From: Bacillus thuringiensis | Lineage (GTDB): Bacteria; Bacillota; Bacilli; Bacillales; Bacillaceae_G | Reading direction: 5' to 3' | NCBI RefSeq assembly: GCF_014932895.1 | Contig: NZ_JACYOF010000014.1 | Span: forward strand, 1-64,000 | Length of the DNA stretch: 64,000 bases | Shown: piece by piece, positions 51,048 through 60,543 of the stretch | Numbering within the stretch: position 1 is the stretch's first letter | How the letters are laid out: every line of letters starts with the position of its first letter | Program-made: the position numbers and the translations under genes | Notes under the pieces: generated by a model | The model's database searches: none | What the model was told of the DNA's origin: nothing | What the model saw: only the letters and a program-made list of their open reading frames with translations

Positions 51048-51366
51048 ATATTCATCCCCTATATAAAGTTTTCTCTTTTCTTTCGAGTATATGTATTGGC
51101 CAATGTAACAGTCAAGGAAGGTGTCTTGAAAACGGATAACAATTTTTAAGGTGAAAAAACTGACAAATTTGTGTAAAAGCTACACAACTATGAAAAAAAG
51201 ATGTAAAGTATAGATGTATAGACTTGTAGTTGTTGTGAATGATAGAAATTGTTTGTTCTTTAAAGAAAGCGGATTCAAAAAGTAGTGAATGAGAAGGGGA
51301 TATATACTTTTTCACTACATATATTTGAAAAGGTTTACAATATGACGAAGAAAGAGGCGTGTACAT
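51048..51366. other. Intergenic region between divergent genes
   Basis: The 319 bases hold the promoters of the divergent MFS and MupG genes. I see no convincing gene, terminator or structured RNA in it. Confidence 0.45.
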
Positions 51367-52455
51367 ATGAGACGATTAGGTATTTCTATTTATCCAGAAC
51401 ATTCAACAGTAGAGAAAGATAAGGAGTATTTAACATTAGCAAGTAAATACGGATTCACACGTGTGTTCACATGTTTACTATCTGTGGATGGGGAAAAAGA
51501 GAAAATTATAGAAGAGTTTAAGGAAACAATCTCTCATGCGAACGCATTAGGGCTCCAAGTATTAGTTGATATTAGTCCGTCTGTTTTTACGCAATTAGGT
51601 ATTTCATATAATGATTTATCGTTCTTCCATGAACTAGGTGCGTACGGTATCCGTTTAGATGTTGGTTTCTCAGGATTAGAAGAATCGATTATGACGTACA
51701 ATCCGTACGGTTTGAAAATTGAGATTAATATGAGTAACGGTACAAAATATGTAGATAATATTATGAGTCATAGACCAAATCGCGAAAATTTAATTGGCTG
51801 TCATAATTTTTATCCACACCGCTATTCCGGATTATCATACGATCATTTCATTAAATGCTCGAAACAATTTAAAGATTACGGCATGAGAACAGCTGCTTTT
51901 ATTTCATCATTTGATGCAACATATGGACCTTGGCCAGTAACAGAAGGATTATGTACGCTAGAGCAGCATCGTGAATTACCAATGACAACACAGGCGAAGC
52001 ATTTGTTTGCAACAGAATTAATTGATGATGTTATTATTGCGAATGCGTATGCATCAGAAAAAGAATTACAAACACTAGGTGCATTAAATAAAGAGAAACA
52101 AACATTTGATATAGAACTATCTGATACAACAACAGAACTAGAAAGAATTATCGTGTTAGACGAGCCTCATTTTTATCGCGGGGATGTTTCTGAATATATG
52201 ATTCGTTCTACACAAAGTCGTGTGAAATATAAAAAAGAGGAGTTTAAACCTCATAATACACGCCAAATTAAGCGTGGCGATCTTTTAATTGATAATGAGC
52301 AATATGGCCAATATAAAGGTGAATTACAAATTGCTTTAAAAAATATGGTGAATACAGGAAAAACAAATGTAGTTGGTCGAATTGTAGAAGAAGAGATTTT
52401 CTTACTAGACTATTTACAAGCATGGGATAAATTCGGATTTACATTAAAGAAATAG
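51367..52455 (+). CDS. mupG: MupG-type 6-phospho-N-acetylmuramidase (DUF871)
   Basis: The 362-residue protein belongs to DUF871: a TIM-barrel half (LGISIYPEHSTVEKDKEYL, GFTRVFTCLLS and LIGCHNFYPHRYSGL) plus a cyclophilin-like C-terminal part (residues about 245-360). In S. aureus MupG splits MurNAc-6-P-GlcNAc during cell-wall recycling. ATG 51367 follows AAGAGGCG. Usual partners (murQ, murR and a PTS gene) are not here; only a damaged regulator follows. Confidence 0.9.
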   Translation: MRRLGISIYPEHSTVEKDKEYLTLASKYGFTRVFTCLLSVDGEKEKIIEEFKETISHANALGLQVLVDISPSVFTQLGISYNDLSFFHELGAYGIRLDVGFSGLEESIMTYNPYGLKIEINMSNGTKYVDNIMSHRPNRENLIGCHNFYPHRYSGLSYDHFIKCSKQFKDYGMRTAAFISSFDATYGPWPVTEGLCTLEQHRELPMTTQAKHLFATELIDDVIIANAYASEKELQTLGALNKEKQTFDIELSDTTTELERIIVLDEPHFYRGDVSEYMIRSTQSRVKYKKEEFKPHNTRQIKRGDLLIDNEQYGQYKGELQIALKNMVNTGKTNVVGRIVEEEIFLLDYLQAWDKFGFTLKK

Positions 52456-52465
52456 AGGGAATAGA

Positions 52466-52503
52466 AGGAAAAAACTACTGACTGCAGCAGCTTTTTCCTT
52501 TTT
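52466..52503 (+). terminator. Terminator of mupG
   Basis: AAGGAAAAA and CTG pair with CAG and TTTTTCCTT with single-base bulges, then a T run. Confidence 0.75.
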
Positions 52504-52517
52504 ATATATAAAGAGCT

Positions 52518-52726
52518 ATGACAAAAGTGCATCAGCGATTAATTTCTATTTTAGAAGAGAAATTGATGTTAAATCGAGCTTTTTTAGCGAGCCGTTTACA
52601 TGTATCAACGAAGACGATTCGAAAAAATATAAAATTATTAAATGATATATTGAGAGAAAACGGAGTAGAAATTGAATCATAAAGAGATAGATTTAATTTG
52701 GAAGGGAGAGAAGGAGAAAGAATGTA
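52518..52726 (+). pseudogene. Remnant of a BglG/MtlR-type HTH regulator
   Basis: ATG 52518 opens a 54-codon frame (MTKVHQRLISILEEKLMLNR, then AFLASRLHVSTKTIRKNIKL) that matches the N-terminal HTH of PRD/BglG-family activators. It stops at TAA 52680. The frame continues after that stop as RDRFNLEGREGERM to a second stop at 52724. This looks like an AAA-to-TAA change plus loss of the downstream 500-600 residues. The terminator at 52735 follows. Confidence 0.75.
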
Positions 52727-52734
52727 AGAATCAT

Positions 52735-52774
52735 AAAAAAGAGTCAGCCTCAACAATGAGACGGACTCTTTTTT
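52735..52774. terminator. Bidirectional terminator
   Basis: AAAAGAGTCAGCCTCA pairs with TGAGACGGACTCTTTT around ACAA. It ends the minus-strand 3D-domain gene and the remnant region. Confidence 0.88.
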
Positions 52775-52783
52775 ATATAATAA

Positions 52784-54052
52784 TTAGTTTAAAATTTTCA
52801 CTGTAACTGTTTGGCGTCCCCAGTTACTTGATGAGCCTTTATCTGGCATTAGAACGTCAATTTTATTTCCTTTAATCGCTCCACCAGTATCACCAGCGAT
52901 TGCTACTCCGTAACCTTCAACCCATACTTTTGAACCTAATGGAATGACACTTGGATCAACTGCAATAAGTTTCATGTTTGGATTAGCTGTTAAGTTATGA
53001 CCCATAGCTGATTTTACGTGATCTCCTGCGTTGTAACCATTTTCAAGTGGATCTGCTGTGTAAGCTGTTGCTACAACTTTTAACTCACGAGAAGATGATG
53101 GCGCACTTGTTTCAGTTTCTTTTGCAACAGGTTGTTGTGTAGCTGGTTTTTGAGTTTTAGCCGCTTCACGAGCTTTAGCTGCCTCTTGAGCTTTAGCTGC
53201 CTCTTGAGCTTTAGCCGCTGCTTGAGCTTCAGCTTCTGCCTGAGCTTTAGCTTCTTCACGAGCTTTAGCTGCTTCTTGAGCTTTAGCCGCTGCTTGAGCT
53301 TCAGCTTCTGCTTGAGCTTTAGCTTCTTCACGAGCTTTAGCTGCTTCTTGGGCTTTAGCCGCTGCTTGAGCTTCAGCTTCTGCCTGAGCTTTAGCTTCTG
53401 CTTGAGCCTTAGCCGCTTCACGAGCTTTAGCTGCTTCTTGAGCTTTAGCTTCTGCCTGAGCTTCGGCTTCTTCACGAGCTTTAGCCGCTTCTTGAGCCTT
53501 AGCTTTTGCTTGAACTTCAGCTACCTCTTGAGCTTTAACTGCTTCACGAACTTTAGCTGTATCTTGAACTTTAGTTGCTTTTTCAACTTTAACTGCTGGT
53601 TGAACTTTAACTGGAGCAGTACCTGTTAAGTAAGGAACATGAACATAAGCTGTTTTTCCGTTATATTCAAATTGGATCCAATCATTTTGTACTTGGTGTG
53701 TTGTTTCGATTACATCATCTTTTTTCAATTTACCAAGAATTTCTGAGTCTGTGTTTGCACCAGCACGTACGTTTAATACATTTGCTGTTACGTAGTAAGT
53801 GTCTTTTGTGTAGTCAGCGCTGATGAAAGCTTCTTTACCACTATTTAATTTAACTTTTGACCATCCATTTTCTGTATGTAGAACATTTACTTTATATCCA
53901 TCTAATAACTTTCCGACAACTTTTGATTCAGTAGTTGGGTTTTCTCGTACATTTAGTACGTCAGTCGTTACGATTGTTTCTGCTTTAGCAGATGTTGTGA
54001 AAATCCCAAGACCAAAAACCGCTGCTGTTGCTATACCCATAAATTTTTTCAT
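52784..54052 (-). CDS. Secreted SH3/3D-domain cell-wall protein with Ala-rich repeats
   Basis: The 422-residue precursor has a signal peptide ending TSAKA (about residue 24). Two SH3 modules follow (about 25-85 and 88-148, each with LNVRxxxxT), then a long helical Ala/Glu/Lys/Gln stretch (about 155-318) and a C-terminal 3D domain (about 325-422) with AVDPSVIPLGSKVWVEGYG and the GDTGGAIKGNKIDV aspartates. 3D domains resemble lytic transglycosylase MltA/Rpf-like cores. It looks like the B. cereus enterotoxin/cell-wall binding proteins (EntA/B/C type). ATG 54052 follows GGAGGC. Confidence 0.9.
   Translation of the reverse strand: MKKFMGIATAAVFGLGIFTTSAKAETIVTTDVLNVRENPTTESKVVGKLLDGYKVNVLHTENGWSKVKLNSGKEAFISADYTKDTYYVTANVLNVRAGANTDSEILGKLKKDDVIETTHQVQNDWIQFEYNGKTAYVHVPYLTGTAPVKVQPAVKVEKATKVQDTAKVREAVKAQEVAEVQAKAKAQEAAKAREEAEAQAEAKAQEAAKAREAAKAQAEAKAQAEAEAQAAAKAQEAAKAREEAKAQAEAEAQAAAKAQEAAKAREEAKAQAEAEAQAAAKAQEAAKAQEAAKAREAAKTQKPATQQPVAKETETSAPSSSRELKVVATAYTADPLENGYNAGDHVKSAMGHNLTANPNMKLIAVDPSVIPLGSKVWVEGYGVAIAGDTGGAIKGNKIDVLMPDKGSSSNWGRQTVTVKILN
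53158..53545 (-). repeat. Ala-rich coding repeat array with a 72-bp core period
   Basis: The string CTTTAGCCG on the plus strand recurs at 53209, 53281 and 53353, exactly 72 bp apart, and the units between are nearly identical. Shorter variants of the same AAGCTCGTGAA/AAGCTCAAGAA words flank them. The unit encodes 24 residues (KAREEAKAQAEAEAQAAAKA, QEAA). Confidence 0.88.
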
Positions 54053-54633
54053 AATAGCCTCCATTGCATTTGTTTTCGTTGACCTCATTATAGCAACCAT
54101 TATTTTCTTATTTGCGAAAAACATAAAATTACAAAGCTTTCGTAACGGGGCATTAATATTCTGTAATAATTCCATAAATATCCTGATAGCGCTTCCTTAT
54201 TGTTTTTTTGAGGGGTGAGAGCATATGAATCATAAAATGAGTAGTATTTCAATTTCTATTAGATTAATAATATAACCATAGTATTACAAAATATTTTCTG
54301 TAGTGTTACAAAAATGGTGTATTTTACTGTTAAAATGAAAAAATAGTTATAAAATGATAATGTTTATGGCTTTAAAAATATATAAATGAGGTGAAATTTA
54401 ATAAAATATCAATAGAATTATTACAAAATCAGTCGAAGTATGGAAAAAATTACGCCTTGCATTTGGCTCTCATATATTATTTTTGCAATAATAGGATTCG
54501 ATAATAGCTTTAGTGCCTATAAATAATGAAGCGTATCCGAAAGATAGTTGTAACGTGAAACATATATAATAGAAGAAACTCAATTTAGTAGGTAAATAAA
54601 AAACGTAGGAGTGTACACTCCTACGTTTTTTAT
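54053..54633. other. Intergenic region of about 580 bases
   Basis: It holds the promoter of the 3D-domain gene on the minus strand. A 16-codon ORF (ATG 54225 to TAA 54275, with GAGGGGTGAGAG upstream) is present but has no recognisable product. The rest is AT-rich with no clear structured element until the terminator at 54598. Confidence 0.4.
54598..54631 (-). terminator. Terminator of the efflux ABC operon
   Basis: AAAAAACGTAGGAGTGT is followed directly by its exact reverse complement, ending in a T run. Confidence 0.92.
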
Positions 54634-55824
54634 TTACTCATATCGTAAACATTCAATCGGATCAAGTTTTGCAGCTTTGTTAGCTGGTAGTAGACCGAAT
54701 GCAATACCGATTAGCATTGAAATACCTACTGAAAGAAGTCCAAGTTCTTTTGAGATAACAAGTGGCCATCCGGCAAAGATTGAGACGATCCAAGCGAAGA
54801 AGATACCAAGCATGAATCCGATGAAACCTCCGAGTCCTGTTAAAATACAAGATTCGATTAAGAATTGCATCAATACTTTACCGCGTGTTGCACCAAGTGC
54901 TTTACGAATACCAATTTCACGTGTACGTTCTGTTACAGATACAAGCATGATGTTCATTACACCGATACCACCAACAAGTAATGAAATAGCAGCGATACCA
55001 CCGAATACCATTTTCATCATACCGATTGATTCGTCTAGTTGCTTCGTAAATTCACCCATATCTTGAGCCTCAAATTTATGCTCAAATTTAGGAGCTTTCA
55101 TTTCGTTTAAAACAGAAGCGGCTTGTTTTTCTACACTTTTACGTTCTGCTGGCGAAGTTAATATTAATCTTACAGAGTCATACTCAGTTACTCCTGAGAT
55201 TACAGGGGCGTTTTCAAGAGATGTATAACCTTCTGACATAGCCATTCCGAAATCATTTTTCGTTTCATATACACCGACTACTTTATACGGTTTCCCTTTT
55301 ATGTCTGTATATAAATTTGACTCCCAGCCGTTAAATAATTTGTTGAAAGCTTCTTCATTTAAAATAACAGCAGGGATTGCTTGTTTTAATTCACTATCAT
55401 TTAATTCACGACCGTGAACTAGTTTTATTTTCGCATCTGTCATGAAGGCGCCTGTTCCACCTTTTAAGTCAAGAGAGACATCTTTTGAACCAGAAGATGC
55501 TTTTACTTTCATACTCGCATCTGGATAAACATCTTTAACGCCTGGCACAGTTTGAAGACGTTTTAACATATCAGCTGTAATTTTGGCACTATCAGTTCCG
55601 TAATCAGGGTTGTTGTAGTAAATCGTTACTTCAGTATCTTTTCCTTGGCCTAACTCTTTTTTAAACTTTGCGTTTGTACCATCACCCATTGAAATGATAG
55701 TAATAATGGCGCTAATACCGATAATAATACCTAGCATTGTTAATATAGAACGCATCTTATGAGCAAAGATAGAGGAAAGGGCCATGCGTATATTTTCACT
55801 CGTGTTCAAAATTAACCTCTCCAA
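54634..55824 (-). CDS. MacB/YknZ-type ABC permease
   Basis: The 396-residue protein has one N-terminal membrane helix, a large extracytoplasmic MacB core domain (about 45-265) and three C-terminal helices with the FtsX family region TERTREIGIRKALGATRGKV. It transmits ATP-driven movement to export or detoxify peptides or antibiotics. It overlaps the ATPase gene by 13 bases and ends the operon. Confidence 0.93.
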   Translation of the reverse strand: MERLILNTSENIRMALSSIFAHKMRSILTMLGIIIGISAIITIISMGDGTNAKFKKELGQGKDTEVTIYYNNPDYGTDSAKITADMLKRLQTVPGVKDVYPDASMKVKASSGSKDVSLDLKGGTGAFMTDAKIKLVHGRELNDSELKQAIPAVILNEEAFNKLFNGWESNLYTDIKGKPYKVVGVYETKNDFGMAMSEGYTSLENAPVISGVTEYDSVRLILTSPAERKSVEKQAASVLNEMKAPKFEHKFEAQDMGEFTKQLDESIGMMKMVFGGIAAISLLVGGIGVMNIMLVSVTERTREIGIRKALGATRGKVLMQFLIESCILTGLGGFIGFMLGIFFAWIVSIFAGWPLVISKELGLLSVGISMLIGIAFGLLPANKAAKLDPIECLRYE

Positions 55825-56486
55825 TCTTGGACGATATTTCCGTCACGAATTACAATTTGACGTGCTGCAGCTTCCCCGATTTCACGATCATGGGTAATCA
55901 TAATGATTGTTGAGCCTTGTTTGTTTAATTCGTAAAAGAGGTCCATAATTTGTGTACTCGTTTTCGTATCAAGTGCACCCGTTGGTTCATCGGCTAAGAT
56001 AAATTTCGGGTTATTTACGATTGCACGGGCAACGGCAACACGCTGCTTTTGACCACCTGATAATTCGTTTGGTAAGTGAGTAGCGCGATCAGCTAAACCG
56101 ACTTTCGTTAAAGCGGCTAATGAGCGCTCACGTCTTTCTTTTTTATCGATTCCAGCGTAAATAAGAGGTAGTTCTACATTTTGAAGTGCTGTAAGTCTCG
56201 GTAATAACATGAAGTTTTGAAATACGAACCCGATCTCTTTATTACGAACGCGTGCAAGTTCTGTTTCAGACATGTTTGAAATGTTTTGACCAGCTAGTTC
56301 ATACGTACCTGTCGTTGGTTTATCTAAGCAACCGATAATATTCATCAAGGTGGATTTACCAGAACCAGAAGGTCCCATAATAGAAGTAAATTCTCCTTGG
56401 TTTAGTGTTACGTCAATCCCGTGTAAGATTTGAACGGACTCTGCACCGTTTTGGAAGGATTTCGTGATGCCTTTTAAGTTAATCAT
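55812..56486 (-). CDS. MacB/YknY-type ABC ATPase
   Basis: The 224-residue ATPase has Walker A GPSGSGKST, Q-loop FVFQNFMLLPRLTA, signature LSGGQKQRVAVARAI and Walker B FILADEPTGALD, typical of the LolD/MacB subfamily. ATG 56486 overlaps the stop of the adaptor gene. Confidence 0.95.
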   Translation of the reverse strand: MINLKGITKSFQNGAESVQILHGIDVTLNQGEFTSIMGPSGSGKSTLMNIIGCLDKPTTGTYELAGQNISNMSETELARVRNKEIGFVFQNFMLLPRLTALQNVELPLIYAGIDKKERRERSLAALTKVGLADRATHLPNELSGGQKQRVAVARAIVNNPKFILADEPTGALDTKTSTQIMDLFYELNKQGSTIIMITHDREIGEAAARQIVIRDGNIVQDWRG

Positions 56487-57586
56487 CGGGCGACAACCTC
56501 CATACCATCTTTTAAGTCTTTTTCAGGTTTAGAGATAATTTGCTCTCCTTTTTTCACGCCAGAAACTTTTGCTTCACTATCTGTTTCGAATTCAACCGTA
56601 ACGGCTTGTTCTTTCGCTTTTCCGTCTTTCACAACGAATACAACATTTTTGTCACCTTTTTTCACGATGCTGCTTTTCGGAACAATCGTACCAGTTGCTT
56701 CGCCTGATTTACTTGTTACGTAAACGTGGAAACCGTTTTGTAATTCTTCACTATTGTCTAATGTAACAGTGAATTGATAGTTAGAAACTGTTTTATTTTC
56801 GTCCATGCTCTTTAATGGCGTAGAGCTAATTTCTGTTACTTTTCCTGTCCAAGTCTTACCGGCAACCGTTTTTGAGGAAACTGTTACTTCTTGCCCAACT
56901 TTTACGTTAGCAAGTTCATATTCAGAAAGTTGACCTTTTACTTTAAATGGACCAGCGTGACGAAGAGTAATGCCGCTCATACCTGTTTTTTCATCCGCAG
57001 TTTTCACGATATCATCAATTACGCCATCAGCAGGGCTCGTTACAGAAAGTGTAGTTAACTTCTCTTTTGCAGCTTTAATCATTTCGTCTGCTTTTTCTAC
57101 TTCAAACTTTTTCATTTCAAGTTGCGATTCTAATTGTTGCACTTCGATTTCTGATGCTTTTAATGCTTCCTGGGGAAGGCCTGCATTTTTATCTTTTTGT
57201 AATTTTTGTTTCGCTGTATCAATTTGTTTTTGGAACAATGTTACTTCTTTTTGTGCGATTTTCTTTTGCATTTCTGCTTCCGTTACACCTTGTTTAGCAG
57301 TAGGGTCATTATATTTAAACAGAAGCTGACCTTTTTTTACTTCATCACCTTTTTGAACAGCTAATTCATACGTGCCTTTTGTTGGATCAAATGAAATTGT
57401 TTCGATTCCGTTTGGAATAACTTCACCGCCAAATTTTTGTGCGTTTTCAATTTGTTTTTCTGTTACTTTATAACCGCTATATGCCATTGCTACATCTGAG
57501 CCACCGCCAGCAAAAGCGAAATATGATCCAGCTGCAATTCCGATTGCTACTACACTAGTAATTAACACTTTATTTTTCTTCTTCAT
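56483..57586 (-). CDS. Membrane-fusion/adaptor protein of the YknX/MacA type
   Basis: The 367-residue protein has an N-terminal anchor (residues 5-27), a split biotinyl-lipoyl domain, a helical hairpin (about 100-165; QKKIAQKEVTLFQKQIDTAK region) and a beta-barrel. It resembles YknX, which works with YknY/YknZ in B. subtilis to resist the SdpC toxin. The substrate of this set cannot be inferred. It is first in the three-gene operon. A YknW homologue is not present. Confidence 0.93.
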   Translation of the reverse strand: MKKKNKVLITSVVAIGIAAGSYFAFAGGGSDVAMAYSGYKVTEKQIENAQKFGGEVIPNGIETISFDPTKGTYELAVQKGDEVKKGQLLFKYNDPTAKQGVTEAEMQKKIAQKEVTLFQKQIDTAKQKLQKDKNAGLPQEALKASEIEVQQLESQLEMKKFEVEKADEMIKAAKEKLTTLSVTSPADGVIDDIVKTADEKTGMSGITLRHAGPFKVKGQLSEYELANVKVGQEVTVSSKTVAGKTWTGKVTEISSTPLKSMDENKTVSNYQFTVTLDNSEELQNGFHVYVTSKSGEATGTIVPKSSIVKKGDKNVVFVVKDGKAKEQAVTVEFETDSEAKVSGVKKGEQIISKPEKDLKDGMEVVAR

Positions 57587-57797
57587 CTATTTATCACCTT
57601 TTCGTTCGTTTTAGTATCTACATTAAGTATAGAAGGGGTGACGAATCTGACAAATCGTTTTAGCTTACAATAACCTTACAGTTTTGTAAGGTATGAATAT
57701 GTAGATGTAAGGTAGAGGTTGTCCTAGTTTAAGCAAATGAATTGACGCTTTGTTTCTTTCTTACAATAATATTGTATGAAGGAGAGGAGGAAGGAAG

Positions 57798-58532
57798 ATG
57801 GAAGCTTATTTTAGTGCGCATCCATTAAAACCATTTATTCCGTACTCAAGGCAACATGCCATTATATTATTTATTATGTTGGTGGGGATATTTTTTCTAT
57901 ATCAATACCAAGATGTATTACGTCAAAGTGAGTGGAATATAACGGTTCGATATGCGATTGCATTTCTATTTATAGGAAGTGAGATTGGACTTCATACGTG
58001 GGAATGGAAAGCAGGGATTTTTGAACTAGGCACTTCATTACCATTTGAGTTATGTACGATTAGTTTGTTGTTAGCGTCGATTATGATTGTAACGAAAAGT
58101 TATCGAATATATGAGATTGTGTTTTTCACAGGAATTATTGGTGCATCACAGGCCATTTTAACGCCAAACTTGCAATATACTTTCCCTCATTTTCGTTTCA
58201 TTGAATATTTTATCGCACATATACTACTCATTTGGGCACCGCTCTTTATGACATGGGTGGAGGGATATCGTCCGACATTACAATCTATTAAGCGTACGAT
58301 GCTATTTTTAAACGTATTAATTCCTATCGTTTCGTTTGTGAATTTTAAAACGGGTGGTAATTATATGTTTTTAGCCCATAAGCCAGAAACTGCTTCATTA
58401 CTCGATATGTTAGGGCCACATCCTTACTATATTATTTCATTAGAAATTGCAGCGCTTATTGGGTGTTTCATTTTGTATATGCCGTTTTTAAAAAGTGAAA
58501 AACATGTGCATAAAGAATCGCTAGGATCATAA
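57798..58532 (+). CDS. ywaF: YwaF family membrane protein (TIGR02206)
   Basis: The 244-residue protein has six to seven membrane segments and the YwaF core (SLPFELCTISLLLASIM, then LGPHPYYIISLE). Function is unknown. ATG 57798 follows GGAGAGGAGGAAGG. It forms a single-gene unit. Confidence 0.88.
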   Translation: MEAYFSAHPLKPFIPYSRQHAIILFIMLVGIFFLYQYQDVLRQSEWNITVRYAIAFLFIGSEIGLHTWEWKAGIFELGTSLPFELCTISLLLASIMIVTKSYRIYEIVFFTGIIGASQAILTPNLQYTFPHFRFIEYFIAHILLIWAPLFMTWVEGYRPTLQSIKRTMLFLNVLIPIVSFVNFKTGGNYMFLAHKPETASLLDMLGPHPYYIISLEIAALIGCFILYMPFLKSEKHVHKESLGS

Positions 58533-58619
58533 TCTGGCGGTTTTTTTATTGTAAATATTTACAATTCAGAAAATTAAGAATAAAATTAAAGAGTAAATTA
58601 TAGAGAGAGAAGGGAGAAA

Positions 58620-59486
58620 ATGGTCAGAAAAGTTTTTTTGAATGGGATGGAAATGACGATTCAATTTATCATTTCAATTTTGGGTATTATTTGTTTGGGG
58701 GCTTTACCAAAATTATTTTATGGATTTGAGTTAAATGCATCAGAGTACATAAAGAGTCTAAAAGAAATATTTGTGAAATTAATGGATATTTCCAATATGC
58801 AATATGCAAGAGATAAATTTTTATTTCCACAGTTGTTTGTCCATTATAAAGAAACAATGGTTATTTTTGGGGCTGCATTTTGCATTTCATTATTGGTAGC
58901 ATTTTGTATCGTCTATATGATTATGAGTAGTTCACCGCGTATACAACATCGAATTAAATCGTTTCTCATCTTTCTAGAGTCCATTCCAGACATTCTTCTT
59001 ATTTTAGGATCACAAATTTTAGTTATATGGTTTTTTAAACAAACAGGTTTTTTACCTTTTCAAATTGCGTCAATTGGAGGCGAGTCGATTAGAGGATTGC
59101 CAATATTTTGTTTGAGTATACCGACTACGATTATGTTTGTAAAAATGTTAGTGCTTCGTTTTGAAAATGAGCTAGAAAAAGAGTATGTACTATTTGCTAA
59201 AGCGAAAGGGCTGAATCGCTTTCATATTTTAAATCGTCATATTTTACGAAATGTGTTGCTTAGTACACTTTTCTTTGCAAAAACGAATATTTTTTTTATG
59301 TTATCTAATTTATATATTATAGAATGGATTTTTAATACGAGTGGTATTTTTATGTTTTTGAAATCGTATGAGGGTATTAGGGTTGAGGTTTTCATAGTTA
59401 GTGTGCTGCTTATTTATATTCCGATTTTTATTTTATTTAAATTGTTTCATTACCTCATTCCAGCTGCGATGAAGGAGAGATTATAA
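58620..59486 (+). CDS. Oligopeptide-type ABC permease (OppB/DppB-like), orphan
   Basis: The 288-residue protein has about six membrane segments and the binding-protein-dependent permease block ELEKEYVLFAKAKGLNRFHI, the EAA loop. It pairs with the gene starting two bases after it. Neither an ATPase nor a solute-binding protein lies nearby. It is shorter than typical OppB, with an atypical N-terminus. ATG 58620 follows AGAAGGGAGAAA. Confidence 0.88.
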   Translation: MVRKVFLNGMEMTIQFIISILGIICLGALPKLFYGFELNASEYIKSLKEIFVKLMDISNMQYARDKFLFPQLFVHYKETMVIFGAAFCISLLVAFCIVYMIMSSSPRIQHRIKSFLIFLESIPDILLILGSQILVIWFFKQTGFLPFQIASIGGESIRGLPIFCLSIPTTIMFVKMLVLRFENELEKEYVLFAKAKGLNRFHILNRHILRNVLLSTLFFAKTNIFFMLSNLYIIEWIFNTSGIFMFLKSYEGIRVEVFIVSVLLIYIPIFILFKLFHYLIPAAMKERL

Positions 59487-59487
59487 T

Positions 59488-60501
59488 ATGTGGACGTATA
59501 TAAAACGCGATAAAAGGTTTTGGATAAGCATTGGGTTTCTTCTCATATTAGTTCTTCTGAGCATCGGAAATACGATATGGAATGATGGACAGATTAAAAA
59601 AGTTACACTGCAATATGATGCGGCCGGAAACCCAGAAGTGCCACCGTTTTCACCTTCATTACAATTTTTACTCGGGACAGACCGGAAAGGATATGACCTT
59701 TTACATTTAGTCATTGAAGGCGCGAAGTGGACGATTGGTATATCTATTGTAATTGCGGCACTTAGAATGGTAATAGGTGTGTTTTTCGGTGTTGTACTTG
59801 GAACATATATAAAAAGAGGTTTTTCAAAGATTGAGGCTTTTTTTGATAGTTTCACAGTTATTCCCACAGTTATGATTGCGTATTTCTTTCTTCAATCTGT
59901 GAATAGATTTGGAAGTGGAGAAGAAACAACAACTTTTTTTGAAAGGGCTTCGTTCCAAGTTGTATTACTTGTAATGCTTGTGATGCCAGTTATTGCACTG
60001 TATGTTGCGAAGGAAGTTCGTAAATTACAAACGGAAGAATTTATTGATGCCGCGCGCATATTAGGCGGATCGAAAAGACATATTGTTATAAAGCATCTTT
60101 TTCCGCATCTCTATATGACGTTTATACTCGTATTTCTTCAGCAGTTTACTCAGACTCTGACCGTTTTACTTCATTTAGGGTTACTTGAGGTATTTTTTGG
60201 TGGAACAGTCCAGCTTGGTGGGCCAATTCAAGGGATAGCAGAAATAGATTCTTACACACATGAATGGTCAGGTTTAATTGGAGTCTATTTTAGATCATTA
60301 ACAGTGCATCCATGGATTCCTCTCGTTCCAATTACATTTTTCGGGCTTACTATTTTTTCAGGGAATATGATTGTAAAAAGTATAGAAGAAGCGATGATGA
60401 AAGTTCGGTTAGGGGGAGAGAGAAAGAAAACCGTTGTAGAAGAGGAACAGCCTGCTGTGCAGTCAAAAGAAGAGTTGTTTACCTTTAAACATACGATGTA
60501 A
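59488..60501 (+). CDS. Oligopeptide-type ABC permease (OppC/DppC-like), orphan
   Basis: The 337-residue permease has the OppC entry (LGTDRKGYDLLHLVIEGAKW), about six membrane helices and the EAA block EEFIDAARILGGSKRHIVI. A C-terminal charged tail of about 40 residues follows the last helix. The start follows the upstream stop by one base (GGAGAGATTATAATATG), so the pair is translated together. It must borrow an ATPase and binding protein from elsewhere. Confidence 0.9.
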   Translation: MWTYIKRDKRFWISIGFLLILVLLSIGNTIWNDGQIKKVTLQYDAAGNPEVPPFSPSLQFLLGTDRKGYDLLHLVIEGAKWTIGISIVIAALRMVIGVFFGVVLGTYIKRGFSKIEAFFDSFTVIPTVMIAYFFLQSVNRFGSGEETTTFFERASFQVVLLVMLVMPVIALYVAKEVRKLQTEEFIDAARILGGSKRHIVIKHLFPHLYMTFILVFLQQFTQTLTVLLHLGLLEVFFGGTVQLGGPIQGIAEIDSYTHEWSGLIGVYFRSLTVHPWIPLVPITFFGLTIFSGNMIVKSIEEAMMKVRLGGERKKTVVEEEQPAVQSKEELFTFKHTM

Positions 60502-60507
60502 AAATAG

Positions 60508-60543
60508 AAAAGAAGCAAGCATAATCAATGCTTGCTTCTTTTT
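60508..60543. terminator. Bidirectional terminator
   Basis: AAGAAGCAAGCAT pairs with ATGCTTGCTTCTT around AATCA. It lies between the orphan permeases and the convergent brnQ gene. Confidence 0.92.

Noticed and set aside
53132-53629. Plus-strand frame rich in Phe, Ser and Cys
   Set aside because: It is the antisense of the Ala-rich repeat array; the periodicity comes from the real gene.
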